A DNA stretch of 64,000 nucleotides from contig JAENYZ010000001.1 of assembly GCA_016841525.1 (NCBI GenBank), positions 620,001-684,000 on the forward strand, in the 5' to 3' direction. Both the position numbers and the translations under genes were made by a program. Shown in pieces: positions 51,701 to 61,374 of this stretch. The notes beneath the pieces were generated by a model. The model was not told the DNA's origin, ran no database searches, and saw only the letters and a list, made by a program, of their open reading frames with translations. The DNA comes from Anaerolineaceae bacterium. GTDB lineage: Bacteria; Chloroflexota; Anaerolineae; Anaerolineales; Anaerolineaceae. The number at the start of each line of letters is the position of its first letter. Position 1 is the stretch's first letter.

Positions 51701-54487
51701 TTGGCACGCACATTTAAGGGCAGGTCCTATACATGGCGAATAGGTGACCAGGCCATCGGCAGCGGTGACGCTGGCCAGGTCTATGCTGCCGCCTGCCTTG
51801 AGGACCCATCCCTTAAAGCCGTGATGAAAAAGCCCGCCCATATCGCCACTGGAGGCACCATCCAACGCCAGGCTGGCCAAATCGCACAGGAATCACTTGC
51901 CCTTGCCAGGCTGGCGGGTTTACCCAGGTGTAAAGCGCACCCACCCCGCTTGCTGGACCTTGCCCCTGAATTCACGCAAGGGACCGCAAATTTTTTCATG
52001 GTCAGTGAGGCTGCGCCAGGTAAAGATATGGCAAGCATGCTCGCGGAATCACGTCAAAACGGGAAACCCTTTCCTCGCCGCGTGATCATCACCGTGCTGG
52101 ATGCCCTGTTCGATTTATTTGCCCGTGCCCATCGTGCAGGCGTCTTATGGAATGATGTCAAATTAGATCATATCTACTGGCATAACCCAACAGGTCAGGT
52201 GGCTGTCATCGACTGGGGTAACGCACAATTCCTCGATCAACCTCAAGATAAAACCAGGCGCGCCTTGCCGCGCTGGGAAGATTACCAGCAGCTTGTCAAC
52301 ACCCTGGGAAGTTTTCTTCAACAAAATGCACCGGAGCTCTACGTCGACCTTGGGTGGGAAGAATTCCAGGATAAAGAACTGGATCTGCCCCAGGTTTCGG
52401 TCCTCGCACGTCGGATTGCCTACCAGCAGCAGGTTATCGGTTTGCGGGTGATGGAATACCAATCCTTAATCCGGGTGGTCCTGAGTGCAGACCCAACCAT
52501 TGATGGATTAAATAAGATTGGAAACTATTCCCAGCGTCTGGATGAAATAGGCGCCACCTGGGACAAAAATTCCGTATTGAATTATGCAAAATCACTGGTC
52601 ATAAAGGCTTTAGCTGATGGTGACACAAATTCAGCCATCATAACAACCACCATAGCCTGGGATATGTTCGAAGATTCCCTTGACCTTTCCTGGTATTTAT
52701 TACGGGAATACTTCAGATTGCCAGACTTGATTGCCCATAAAAGTTTATATCAACTGGGGCGCAGCACGCTCAATGAAAATTGGGATTTAGCCTTATGGAC
52801 TTTAACAACCATCGCTCATAAAAAACAAAACCCCGATTGGTGGGAACACCTCATGCCCGTCCTCCGGCAGAAAGCTGTGGGCAATGCAATCTCGCGGCCT
52901 TATCAAATCGGGCTTTCTCTAATGGCATGGTTACAATCCCAGGGGACACAGAAAGAAAACAATGCAGAGAAAATTTCGGAGATACTTAAAAACTGGCAGC
53001 TAAAAGGTGCCGCCACAGAGGGCAGCCCTTTTGACTACCTTCTACTGGATTTCATTCAAAATGAGCCAGATATACCAAAAAATATTCTATCTGAAGCGAA
53101 ACAATGCTTCGCAGAAGGACAGGAGGCCCTGCGCGAGCTTGTAAAAGCCTGGCAAAATATGGCCTGGGATAACTTCCCTAAAGCATTGCGGAAGTTCATC
53201 AATTGGGACCCCGATCGTTGGGGCATCATTGAACTTTCAGAATCAATCGAAACCCTTCGGACATGGACGATTAACCTATACGAAGGTCCATCACGGGGAG
53301 CAGACATTCCAATTTTCATGGAGGAGATCATTAAAAATCGCCCCAGACTTGAAAAGATTCTGGGAAATTCGCCATGGCTGAAGTCATTGGATAGGATGCT
53401 TGAATCCTTAAAAAATGGTAAACCCGTATTGAAACATCAAATAGAGGTCACACATTGGTGCCCGTGGTTATTAAACTACAGGACCATCTATGATGAGCAC
53501 CGGGTTAACGCCGACGATGAGATTGTAGAAAATACCCTCCTGCACTTCACAAAGCATCTCAAAAATTGGAGTGATCTGGATACAGGGCTTGAAGATGTCA
53601 GACGGGATGCACCGCAATATCATCCTTCGTCTAAAAAATTGTTAAATCACTTCCAGGCAATTACTAATCTAAATGCGGATGTCTCAATAATTACTGCGGA
53701 CTGCCAGGTTGCTCCGCACCCAAGGCTGGACGATACCTGCCAGGTACTGCATACCCTGGTATCCTGGCGAGATGCCCTGGCTGAAAAAGACTATTTGAAA
53801 GCGCTTTCCCTGTTGAAAAGTGCTGATCATCAAGATTGGCGAATCATTGACCACGCACGTGAAACCACCACCTCCTGGATTGATAAAATCCAGCCTTTGT
53901 TAACGGCAATCGCCGACCAGGAATTACCTCCGGAAGATACATCTCCTGGTAAAGAAAACCAAAAATTAATAAACATCGCAAATGAATGCCACGAACTTAA
54001 AGAAAACTGGAAATTCATCTACAATGCCGGGATTAACGCTCAATTACTTGAGAAACTCACAAAACTGGCAGATGCGAATCGGTCTGGTTTTTTAGAGTGG
54101 CGGCGTTCATTTGAACATACCGGCGATCGGTTTTTTGCATTGCTTTACCATTTCGATTTGGAACGTATCCGCAGCATTTCCGATGACTTATTACGCCTTT
54201 CACAACACTCCCGACAAGCCAATCTAAGTTTTTCCGAATTAAGTTCGGGTGAAGAACTACCATTTGGGACATTGATGCACACAAGCAGCCGGCTGCTCAA
54301 TCATCTCAGAAAGATAGAAGCTGTTTTGGTGACTTCTAAAGAAGATACCCAATTCGAAAAATGGATTGACGAACTGAAAGCCATCGATAACGCGAAAACG
54401 CTTTCAAAAAGGCGTGAAATTGTCATCAGCATGCCAAATGACCATCCCCTATACGCCTGGCTTGTACAATCAATGCTTACGCAATAG
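51701..54487 (+). CDS. Atypical kinase-like protein with long helical C-terminus
   Basis: The 928-residue product starts at TTG 51701 after GAGAGG. Residues 1-240 have a protein-kinase-like layout: glycine loop GSGDAGQVYAA (about 20-30), AVMKKP for the ATP lysine, a catalytic loop with Asp152, Lys154 and His157 in place of the usual Asn, then Asp171-Trp-Gly in place of DFG. The remaining 690 residues are helical without recognised motifs. No signal peptide or membrane segment is seen. It is followed by a second protein with the same variant signature, so both may form one kinase system. Confidence 0.72.
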   Translation: MARTFKGRSYTWRIGDQAIGSGDAGQVYAAACLEDPSLKAVMKKPAHIATGGTIQRQAGQIAQESLALARLAGLPRCKAHPPRLLDLAPEFTQGTANFFMVSEAAPGKDMASMLAESRQNGKPFPRRVIITVLDALFDLFARAHRAGVLWNDVKLDHIYWHNPTGQVAVIDWGNAQFLDQPQDKTRRALPRWEDYQQLVNTLGSFLQQNAPELYVDLGWEEFQDKELDLPQVSVLARRIAYQQQVIGLRVMEYQSLIRVVLSADPTIDGLNKIGNYSQRLDEIGATWDKNSVLNYAKSLVIKALADGDTNSAIITTTIAWDMFEDSLDLSWYLLREYFRLPDLIAHKSLYQLGRSTLNENWDLALWTLTTIAHKKQNPDWWEHLMPVLRQKAVGNAISRPYQIGLSLMAWLQSQGTQKENNAEKISEILKNWQLKGAATEGSPFDYLLLDFIQNEPDIPKNILSEAKQCFAEGQEALRELVKAWQNMAWDNFPKALRKFINWDPDRWGIIELSESIETLRTWTINLYEGPSRGADIPIFMEEIIKNRPRLEKILGNSPWLKSLDRMLESLKNGKPVLKHQIEVTHWCPWLLNYRTIYDEHRVNADDEIVENTLLHFTKHLKNWSDLDTGLEDVRRDAPQYHPSSKKLLNHFQAITNLNADVSIITADCQVAPHPRLDDTCQVLHTLVSWRDALAEKDYLKALSLLKSADHQDWRIIDHARETTTSWIDKIQPLLTAIADQELPPEDTSPGKENQKLINIANECHELKENWKFIYNAGINAQLLEKLTKLADANRSGFLEWRRSFEHTGDRFFALLYHFDLERIRSISDDLLRLSQHSRQANLSFSELSSGEELPFGTLMHTSSRLLNHLRKIEAVLVTSKEDTQFEKWIDELKAIDNAKTLSKRREIVISMPNDHPLYAWLVQSMLTQ

Positions 54488-54516
54488 AATACAATTTCAT
54501 TAGAATTGGATTTAAT

Positions 54517-55533
54517 ATGGAAACTAAGAGTTTTGGGCCAAAACAAAAATTTAAATTAGATGAACCCCTAGATACATGGCTGACCTATGGCTTGCGAGAT
54601 TTTGCCGTACCGGAAGCTGTTGGTTCATCAGCAAGAGTCTTCAGTTTGAACTATCCCCCCTTATCGGGTGAATTCGCGGATTATCCAGCGATCAAAATCA
54701 TGCGACCCGATAAAACGGATTATGCGCTGCCCTTATTTAGAAGCGAAATTACCATCCTGGATCTACTTAAGAACCTTCCTGGTATCACACCCATGATTGG
54801 ATTGGGATACATGCAAGTTATTGATGGGGATTGGCCAGATGAAATCTCGCCACTGACAACATCACAAAAAGAACTGGCTTCAGCCTCAAAACTGGCTGGG
54901 ACAGTGGATTTTTACGACACAGAAGAGACAGAACAATTTCTCTCAGAATTAGATGATCGAATTTCCGAAAATTGGCTGGCTTTCATTATTTTTCCGCGAC
55001 GCTGGGAAGATAACCTCTATTTACGCTGTGATGCCGGTTATACCCGGGGTGATTACAACCGTACCCTGCCCGTCAATATTGCGCTGGAAGCCGCGATTCA
55101 AATTTGTAAAATCCTCCAGGCTGCCCACGATAAAGGCATTGTTTACCTGGATCATAAAGCTTTGCATTATTACTGGAACCAACCGCGCCAGCAGGTTTAT
55201 GTCCTGGATTGGAACATCGGACGCCAGATTAAAAACGGTAATACAAAAGACGTTTATGAATTTGACGTTCTGCAATTCAGCGCGCGTGCCCTGCATCACT
55301 TTCTTACCGGGCGCCAGGCAGCCGGATCCGTAAAAGTTGGCCCAAATAATCCTGAAGAAATCACAAACGCTCCTCATCAATACGAACCCATATGGACCTA
55401 TGATGACCAAAAAAGGCTGACTCAGGACGAGATGGATGTGTTGGGGCAAGCCATACAGGGGCACTATAAAACCCCTTCGGCGCTGGCAGAAGATTTACAA
55501 ACCCTGTATAATCAACGTCAATCTCAGGCTTGA
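54517..55533 (+). CDS. Second atypical kinase-like protein
   Basis: The 338-residue protein has a kinase-like pattern. AIKIMRPD supplies the ATP lysine, the catalytic loop holds Asp212, Lys214 and His217 followed by YYW, and Asp231-Trp-Asn replaces DFG. The flanking protein has the matching DxKxxHxYW pattern, so the two share an origin. Whether it phosphorylates protein is unknown. It lies 29 bases after the first and 26 bases before the TPR gene, a single operon. Confidence 0.72.
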   Translation: METKSFGPKQKFKLDEPLDTWLTYGLRDFAVPEAVGSSARVFSLNYPPLSGEFADYPAIKIMRPDKTDYALPLFRSEITILDLLKNLPGITPMIGLGYMQVIDGDWPDEISPLTTSQKELASASKLAGTVDFYDTEETEQFLSELDDRISENWLAFIIFPRRWEDNLYLRCDAGYTRGDYNRTLPVNIALEAAIQICKILQAAHDKGIVYLDHKALHYYWNQPRQQVYVLDWNIGRQIKNGNTKDVYEFDVLQFSARALHHFLTGRQAAGSVKVGPNNPEEITNAPHQYEPIWTYDDQKRLTQDEMDVLGQAIQGHYKTPSALAEDLQTLYNQRQSQA

Positions 55534-55559
55534 CCGTCATTGGCTGAGAAAGGAAAACC

Positions 55560-57377
55560 ATGCTAAAGGACCTCATCCTAAAGGCGAAAGACATCCTTGA
55601 AGAAACCCATCCCTCTGGCCAGGACCTGGCGGAGGTTGAAAATGGACTCAGCGCTTATCTCGAAGCGATAGCAACGGAACGTATTTCAGAACCCGTGAGT
55701 TTTGAAGAACTTGACCATGCAAATCGGTTGCTGCGTGAAATCAGGCGTGAACGTTCTCGACGCCTTGCCGAAGCCCAATCTCAGGAAAGACCAGCAGCAA
55801 AACCATCCCCCGAAAAAGAAACAAGCGCACCTCAAAAAGAAAGGGTCAACGTCTCACCTCAACTTGGTGAAGATGATGCCTACGACCCCCTCAAAAAGTT
55901 CCTCAGCTCCAGCCATGACCCGGAAGCAGAAGAACTCATGGACGCTGCAGAAGAAGCATTTTATGGCGGCAATTATCAAAAAGCGATCCCGCTCTTCGAG
56001 AAAGTTCTACAAATTGAACCAGGTTGGAGCCGTGCGCAGGAACACCACGACGAAGCAGAGGAATTCTTACGAACTGGAAATATTCCATCTGTTGCCCTTC
56101 CGCCTGAAGCAGGAAAAGCATACGGAAAAGCCCAATCAGCCGCTCGTGTCTTTCGTTACCAGACAGCCCTGGATTATTTAGATGAAGCTTTTCAAAATCT
56201 CAAAGAGGCTGGCATCAACCGCTGGCGTGAAGGTGAAGACCTGCGCCAGGACCTTGAAAACCAGATGCAAGCCCATGAGGTTTACCAGGAAGGGCTCACC
56301 TTGCTCAACCAGGGTGACATTCAAGGCGGTCTTTCGAAAATTCAAACAGCAGCCAGTGCGGTAGCCCTTCCGGAGTACGTGGACAAAGCCAGTGAGATCC
56401 GCGATGACCTTTCGACATTAAACGAAATTGCAGATATCGTCAACCTTAGCGGCAATATCCCACCCATGAAATTGGCTGATTCCAGAGTAAAGCTGGATCG
56501 ACTATCTGTGAAGTATGGAGAAATCCCGCAGATCTCTCGTTTGCGAAACCGGATGGAAATCATCCTTCCTGCCGTGACAGCTGCAGTGATCGAAAGTGTC
56601 CAGCGAAATAAGCGAAAAGGTGAATCTGCCAGCACACTCAAGGCTGCAAAAGAAGCTTATTCCCAGGCAGAAGAACAATTGGATATTCTTCAATCGCTTC
56701 AACCTGACCACCCTCAAAGTCAATCGCTTCGTTCATCGATTAAAGACTCCCTGCAGGAAGTCACAAAGCTTGAAGACAGCCTGCAAAGAGCCAATCAATC
56801 CCTGAATTCAGAAAATCGATTCTTTCCCCGGAATGCCTTCAAGATCAGCAAAGCTGTCCGGACCCGTTTCCCTGAAGATCCTGAAGTGCTTGACCTGAAA
56901 CATCGGCTGCGATGGTACCCGATCACCCTGTACGGCGGCGGAATTCTGGCAGGCATCTTGATCCTCGTCATATTATGGTTCGGCGGACGGGGGATTGCGG
57001 GTCTTGTGCGGCAGCGGCAGCTGGCATTAACGCCTTCGCCAACGGCAACCGGCACCATCACACCGACACCTACGATTACGCCAACTTCTACGGTGACACC
57101 AACACCCACACCCGAGCGCTCCCCCACACCGGTATATTCACCAACCGCAACACCGGTGATTACCGGAACCGTGCTTCGGACACTGTTTGCCCGTGAAGGT
57201 TGTTATGAATCCTACCGGGCTGTTGGGCGCATTCCAGAGGGTGCTGTTGTTTCTCTGATTGCCATCCCAAACCGTGTGTTTGACAACTTGAACCGCGAAT
57301 GTGTTCTTGTGGAATACAGAACCGAGGATCGGGCAATCATCGGTTATGTCCCCCTTGTTGACATGAGCATCCCTTAG
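55560..57377 (+). CDS. TPR, transmembrane and SH3-like protein of the kinase-like operon
   Basis: The 605-residue protein has a charged N-terminus and TPR-like helices at about 120-420 (AEEAFYGGNYQKAIPLFEKVL is the clearest repeat, shortened here). One transmembrane helix lies near 450-475 (LYGGGILAGILILVILWFGG). A Thr/Pro linker and an SH3-like C-terminal domain (GRIPEGAVVSLI, GYVPLVDMS) follow. The cytoplasmic half could present TPRs to the two kinase-like proteins and the outer half could sense the wall. That topology is inference. Confidence 0.75.
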   Translation: MLKDLILKAKDILEETHPSGQDLAEVENGLSAYLEAIATERISEPVSFEELDHANRLLREIRRERSRRLAEAQSQERPAAKPSPEKETSAPQKERVNVSPQLGEDDAYDPLKKFLSSSHDPEAEELMDAAEEAFYGGNYQKAIPLFEKVLQIEPGWSRAQEHHDEAEEFLRTGNIPSVALPPEAGKAYGKAQSAARVFRYQTALDYLDEAFQNLKEAGINRWREGEDLRQDLENQMQAHEVYQEGLTLLNQGDIQGGLSKIQTAASAVALPEYVDKASEIRDDLSTLNEIADIVNLSGNIPPMKLADSRVKLDRLSVKYGEIPQISRLRNRMEIILPAVTAAVIESVQRNKRKGESASTLKAAKEAYSQAEEQLDILQSLQPDHPQSQSLRSSIKDSLQEVTKLEDSLQRANQSLNSENRFFPRNAFKISKAVRTRFPEDPEVLDLKHRLRWYPITLYGGGILAGILILVILWFGGRGIAGLVRQRQLALTPSPTATGTITPTPTITPTSTVTPTPTPERSPTPVYSPTATPVITGTVLRTLFAREGCYESYRAVGRIPEGAVVSLIAIPNRVFDNLNRECVLVEYRTEDRAIIGYVPLVDMSIP

Positions 57378-57400
57378 CCCCCAAAAAATTATCCCATAAA

Positions 57401-57430
57401 AAAAACGGCAGCTATCAAACTGCCGTTTTT
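57401..57430. terminator. Bidirectional terminator between the kinase-like operon and the DUF3159 gene
   Basis: AAAAACGGCAG and CTGCCGTTTTT pair with an 8-base loop. A and T runs flank it on both sides, so it serves convergent genes. Confidence 0.92.
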
Positions 57431-57439
57431 AGTCTTACC

Positions 57440-58111
57440 TTAGAATCCCCTGGTTTGACCCTTCCAGGGTGGGTCCTTTCCCTCCTGAAACTCATCAACT
57501 CCGGGTCCTCCTAAATTTCGTAAACGCCAGATGCCATAAATGTAGCTCAGCACCAAAACAATAATTGTCACAGGCCATCCGAGCAAAGTGTTTGCCCAGG
57601 CTAATTGAGCAGCATCACCCTGTCGAAATAAGATGATTTGCAACCCTAACCGAACTGCAAAAAAGAAAGCCCACATCCAGGTTACTTCAACATATGCAGG
57701 TTTCACGTCCTTACGCCAAAACCAATCTAATGGCCATCCTCGTGTGAGATGACTCGCCCAGGCTGCAAGCGGTTTTCCAATAATCACGCTGAGCACTGCA
57801 CCTAATACTAAAAGTCCGCTGCTGATCATCCCGGGGATGAAATAACTGGCAGCATTCTGGGTTAGCAAAGCCAGCCCAGCCGCCAGGCTAACAGCCAGCA
57901 GCCCACCTAGGGCATAATGCCATTTCTGCTTACGTAGGACCCGCAGTAAGCCCAGGAGGACCGCTAAGCCTATAGCCACAACAACCGCAGTCTGCAGACC
58001 GAAGATCCCATTGGCAATTGCAAACACAATCGGCGGCAGTAAGGCGTCAAAAGTTTTCCCCGATAGAACCGATTTTAATTCTTCCCAAATTTCATCAAAT
58101 TTTTTATTCAA
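57440..58111 (-). CDS. DUF3159 family membrane protein
   Basis: The 223-residue protein has about six transmembrane helices. The segments LPPIVFAIANGIFGLQTA and LRKQKWHYALGGLLAVSLAA are typical of DUF3159 proteins, which occur mainly in Actinobacteria and Chloroflexi. The function is not known. It opens a minus-strand set of small membrane genes. Confidence 0.8.
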   Translation of the reverse strand: MNKKFDEIWEELKSVLSGKTFDALLPPIVFAIANGIFGLQTAVVVAIGLAVLLGLLRVLRKQKWHYALGGLLAVSLAAGLALLTQNAASYFIPGMISSGLLVLGAVLSVIIGKPLAAWASHLTRGWPLDWFWRKDVKPAYVEVTWMWAFFFAVRLGLQIILFRQGDAAQLAWANTLLGWPVTIIVLVLSYIYGIWRLRNLGGPGVDEFQEGKDPPWKGQTRGF

Positions 58112-58140
58112 GTGCCGGCAGCCTCCTTCGGTTTTAATAA

Positions 58141-58494
58141 TTAAATACGAATGATTAAAATTAGACCGAAGACAATTTCCACGACCAGGCTAATAACATT
58201 GGAAGATTCAACCGACTTATCCAAAAACATGGAAACTGCCCTCACCAACGCGATCACAAGATACATTATGCCAAGCATATTATAAACTTGCGGGGTTCGA
58301 TAAAAAAGCGCAACGCCGCCCAGGGCAATAAACAATCCACCAAATATTGACCGGATTTCTGTGATCCCCCGACCGCCTTCCGCCCTTAGCCCGGTGAAAC
58401 CATAAATTGATTCGGGTTTGATCAAAGCCAACAAGCCTGTCATAATCGTGCCAATGGCTGCAACAATCTTCAAAATCATCCATACTGTTGTCAT
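58141..58494 (-). CDS. DUF4345-like small membrane protein
   Basis: The 117-residue product has four hydrophobic helices and the GITEIRSIFGGLFIALGG motif seen in DUF4345. The role is unknown. It sits between DUF3159 and DUF1475 genes on the same strand. Confidence 0.72.
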   Translation of the reverse strand: MTTVWMILKIVAAIGTIMTGLLALIKPESIYGFTGLRAEGGRGITEIRSIFGGLFIALGGVALFYRTPQVYNMLGIMYLVIALVRAVSMFLDKSVESSNVISLVVEIVFGLILIIRI

Positions 58495-58528
58495 AAATTA
58501 TTCCTTTCTGTGCTTGATAATTACTTAA

Positions 58529-58885
58529 TTACCCTTCAAGATATTTTGATAAATATTGTTCTTTGCGACTGCCCAACAGGAAATCCAACCAGTTTCCCTT
58601 GCTGCGATAAAGCGCAATTAAGACATATAAACTCCCAGTAAAGAAGCCAAGCACCATCATCAGGAGGATCCAAATAACGGAAATCAGGACATTCTTCTCT
58701 CGAAGTGCAATCCAAATAGAAAACAATGCAAAACCTACATAAAGATCAACGAGGGAAACAATGCCCCAGGGATTGCGCAGTAATTCCCCGCCATCCTGTC
58801 CAAAATTCCCATTAATAAATCCATTTAATAAAACGGCTGTCATCGCGAACAAGCCCACCCAGGCAATAATTTTTGCAATTTTCAT
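58529..58885 (-). CDS. DUF1475-like small membrane protein
   Basis: The 118-residue protein has three to four transmembrane helices. The WGIVSLVDLYVGFALFSIWI block and a TGSLYVLIALYRSKG end fit DUF1475. No function is established. It lies 22 bases downstream of the DUF1295 gene and is probably cotranscribed with it. Confidence 0.75.
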   Translation of the reverse strand: MKIAKIIAWVGLFAMTAVLLNGFINGNFGQDGGELLRNPWGIVSLVDLYVGFALFSIWIALREKNVLISVIWILLMMVLGFFTGSLYVLIALYRSKGNWLDFLLGSRKEQYLSKYLEG

Positions 58886-58906
58886 TTTAACTCCTATCTA
58901 ATTATC

Positions 58907-59701
58907 CTAATTATTTTTCGTAAACCAGGGGAAAAAAGTATTCGTTTTTTCAACATAATCCTGATACCCTGGTTTTGTTACCTTTAAAGTGCGCTCCAGC
59001 ATGGCTGCCCCAGAGACATTTACCAAAAAGTGGGTCATCCATAAAGGACTGAAGAATGTCCACCATGCGCCTGATGCTAACGCGATCAGATAAAAGCCCC
59101 ACCACTGGGCAGCATCTCCAAAATAGTTGGGATGACGCGTATAACGCCACAATCCTGTTCGCAGTAGTTGTCCTTTGTTGTTTTGGTCAGCCTTAAACTT
59201 AGCCAATTGTGCATCGCCAACCACCTCAAAGAAAAAGCCAATCGCCCAAATCAAAACGCCGAAGAAGTCAAACATATTCAAGCGGTCATTAGCAGATGGG
59301 ATTTGAACAGCCGTTAATGGTGCAGCAATCACCCACATGATCAAACCCTGCAACAAGAATACCTTGAAATAACTCTTCCACCACCAGGACGCCCCTGCCT
59401 CTCGCCGCCATTTTGCATAACGAAAATCTTCGTCCTTGCCGGCATTTCGCCAAAGAATATAGAAGGATAGACGCAATCCCCAGATGGTAACAAGGATAAG
59501 GATCAACCAATCACGGGGGCTAATTGATTCAAGGGTTTTTAAAAATGAAAACCAGGCTGCAAAAACAAATCCTGTACCCCAAAAGATATCGATGATGCTG
59601 CTGTTTTTGAGTTTTATGCTAACCAACCACAGCAGATTCATGAATCCGAAGATCCAGAAGCCCAAAGTGGCATGGAGGTCGAAAAAGGCTACGGAAGCCA
59701 T
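58907..59701 (-). CDS. DUF1295 (steroid 5-alpha-reductase-like) membrane protein
   Basis: The 264-residue protein has about seven transmembrane helices. The C-terminal RYTRHPNYFGDAAQWWGF, AMLERTLKVTKPGYQDY and TNTFFPWF motifs are those of DUF1295 and related isoprenylcysteine methyltransferase or 5-alpha-reductase folds. Substrate and cofactor (SAM or NADPH) are unknown. It overlaps the DegV gene by 13 bases. Confidence 0.85.
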   Translation of the reverse strand: MASVAFFDLHATLGFWIFGFMNLLWLVSIKLKNSSIIDIFWGTGFVFAAWFSFLKTLESISPRDWLILILVTIWGLRLSFYILWRNAGKDEDFRYAKWRREAGASWWWKSYFKVFLLQGLIMWVIAAPLTAVQIPSANDRLNMFDFFGVLIWAIGFFFEVVGDAQLAKFKADQNNKGQLLRTGLWRYTRHPNYFGDAAQWWGFYLIALASGAWWTFFSPLWMTHFLVNVSGAAMLERTLKVTKPGYQDYVEKTNTFFPWFTKNN

Positions 59702-60579
59702 TTCCTCAACCCCGTCTTTTCAGGCTCTTCGTGATGCGCCGCTGATTCAATCCAGTTGACGCATAAAGAACCAGGACCAACGTGCACCCCTAAAGCAGGC
59801 GTGACCTCATTAACCATTGGCTCTGGCAAGCCCGGGATCATTTCTTTCAGCCGTTTGATCAACTCTTTGACCTGGTCTGGCACATTCGCATGGGTGATAC
59901 CAAAAAGCTCCGCATAGGGAATATTATCAACAGCCGTCCGAAGAACCTTCTCAAATGCCTTACTTTTTGTGCGTGCAATCTCCATCTTAGAGGTGTGATT
60001 ATTCATCTTCAGTATGGGTTTAATCCCCAGAATGCTGACAACGCTGTGCTGGATCGAGCTCATCCGTCCGCCCTTTTTTAAATAATCAATCGTGTCCAGC
60101 TTGGCATAGGCATAGGTTCTTGGGATGGTTGACTCGATGACTGAGCGTACCTCATCTACAGATTTTCCTTCTTTTGCAGCCTGGGCAGCCTTGATAACGA
60201 TCAGCCCCTCAGCCATGGTGAGATTGCCTGAGTCTATTGGGTAGACTGGAATCCGAGTGTATTGCCTGGCTGCTGTTTCTACTGACTGGAATGTAGCTGA
60301 GAGTGTCCCTGAGATGTGAATAGAAAAAATTACCTCAGCCCCTAAATCAGCAGCCTTATCATAAGCTTGAATAAATTGATCTGGTGAAGGTGTTGCTGTA
60401 CTGGCATGCGGCTCAGAGGTTGGTAAAGTTTCATAGAAAGTTTTGCGGGTTAAGTCAACCTTGTCCAGGTAACTCTTACCATTTAGGATCACATAAAGCG
60501 GAACAACAATAATTGGTAATCCATCAATGATGTTTTGGGGAATATCACTGGTGCTGTCGGTAACAATATAAATGCTCAT
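59689..60579 (-). CDS. DegV family fatty acid-binding protein
   Basis: The 296-residue protein has the DegV layout: YIVTDSTSDIPQNI at the N-terminus, a TATPSPDQFIQAY motif, SGTLSATFQSVE and a C-terminal LGVHVGPGSLCVNWI. Members (FakB) bind one fatty acid and present it to the FakA kinase. A FakA-like DhaL protein is encoded at 974-2659, so the pair could supply acyl-phosphate. It begins the minus-strand set of membrane genes. Confidence 0.92.
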   Translation of the reverse strand: MSIYIVTDSTSDIPQNIIDGLPIIVVPLYVILNGKSYLDKVDLTRKTFYETLPTSEPHASTATPSPDQFIQAYDKAADLGAEVIFSIHISGTLSATFQSVETAARQYTRIPVYPIDSGNLTMAEGLIVIKAAQAAKEGKSVDEVRSVIESTIPRTYAYAKLDTIDYLKKGGRMSSIQHSVVSILGIKPILKMNNHTSKMEIARTKSKAFEKVLRTAVDNIPYAELFGITHANVPDQVKELIKRLKEMIPGLPEPMVNEVTPALGVHVGPGSLCVNWIESAAHHEEPEKTGLRKWLP

Positions 60580-60859
60580 CTTTAGTTCCTTTAAAAATTC
60601 CCTATTTAACTAAACTTTTCATTTAATTTAACACGTTTTAATTGTATTAGATATGAAATAAAATTTCGAATTTCGTACAGGGTTTACATCCTGAAAACAC
60701 ATTCATACTTTTTTATCAAGGATTACTTCAAATTATACCATATTCAATTTTATTCAATTAACCGAAAATTAATAATTATTCGGTATAATTAAATTGTTAG
60801 AAAAAAATTCGATTAAGCAATATCAAAATCCATCATTCAATAGAAGAAAGGGCAATGGA

Positions 60860-61300
60860 ATGCCAAAATTTGAACGAGATGTAGAAATTGATGCACCTAT
60901 CGAAAAAGTATGGGAAATTTTAACCAACCCTCAAACCTGGCCCCAGTGGTTCCCGGGCATTGAAGAAGTCTCCGGCTTTACTGATGTCGTTGAGAATGCA
61001 CAATTCGAATGGAAGGATGAAGGCCGTACTGGACGTGGGACTATCGTCAAGTTGGAACCGCACAAGCGTCTCGAGGTCGTCACCCAGATGGATGATGACC
61101 GTGATTCACACATTTTCAAGCTTAAGAAAACAGGCGGTTTGCTGGGATTAGCAAAAGACGAAACCAAAGTAACCTATAAACTCGACACGCTCATGGGCGG
61201 TGGGATCATTTCCGGTTTTATCGCTGGCGGAAATCCAAAAGACACCATTCGTGTCAAGAAAGCCGTACACGCCCTAAGGCGAACAGTTGAAAGCATGTAA
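60860..61300 (+). CDS. SRPBCC (polyketide cyclase-like) protein
   Basis: The 146-residue protein starts at ATG 60860 with AAAGGG upstream. It has the START-like pattern FERDVEIDAPIEKVWEILTN, with WPQWFPGIEEVSG and a long C-terminal helix. Such domains bind small hydrophobic ligands. No partner is clear. A TATAAT at 60784-60789 may be its promoter. Confidence 0.82.
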   Translation: MPKFERDVEIDAPIEKVWEILTNPQTWPQWFPGIEEVSGFTDVVENAQFEWKDEGRTGRGTIVKLEPHKRLEVVTQMDDDRDSHIFKLKKTGGLLGLAKDETKVTYKLDTLMGGGIISGFIAGGNPKDTIRVKKAVHALRRTVESM

Positions 61301-61374
61301 CCAATCTGATTGAAAAATCATCACCTAAGTTAGAGATTGAATAAATTTTTCATTAACAAATATAGGAGTTTCAA

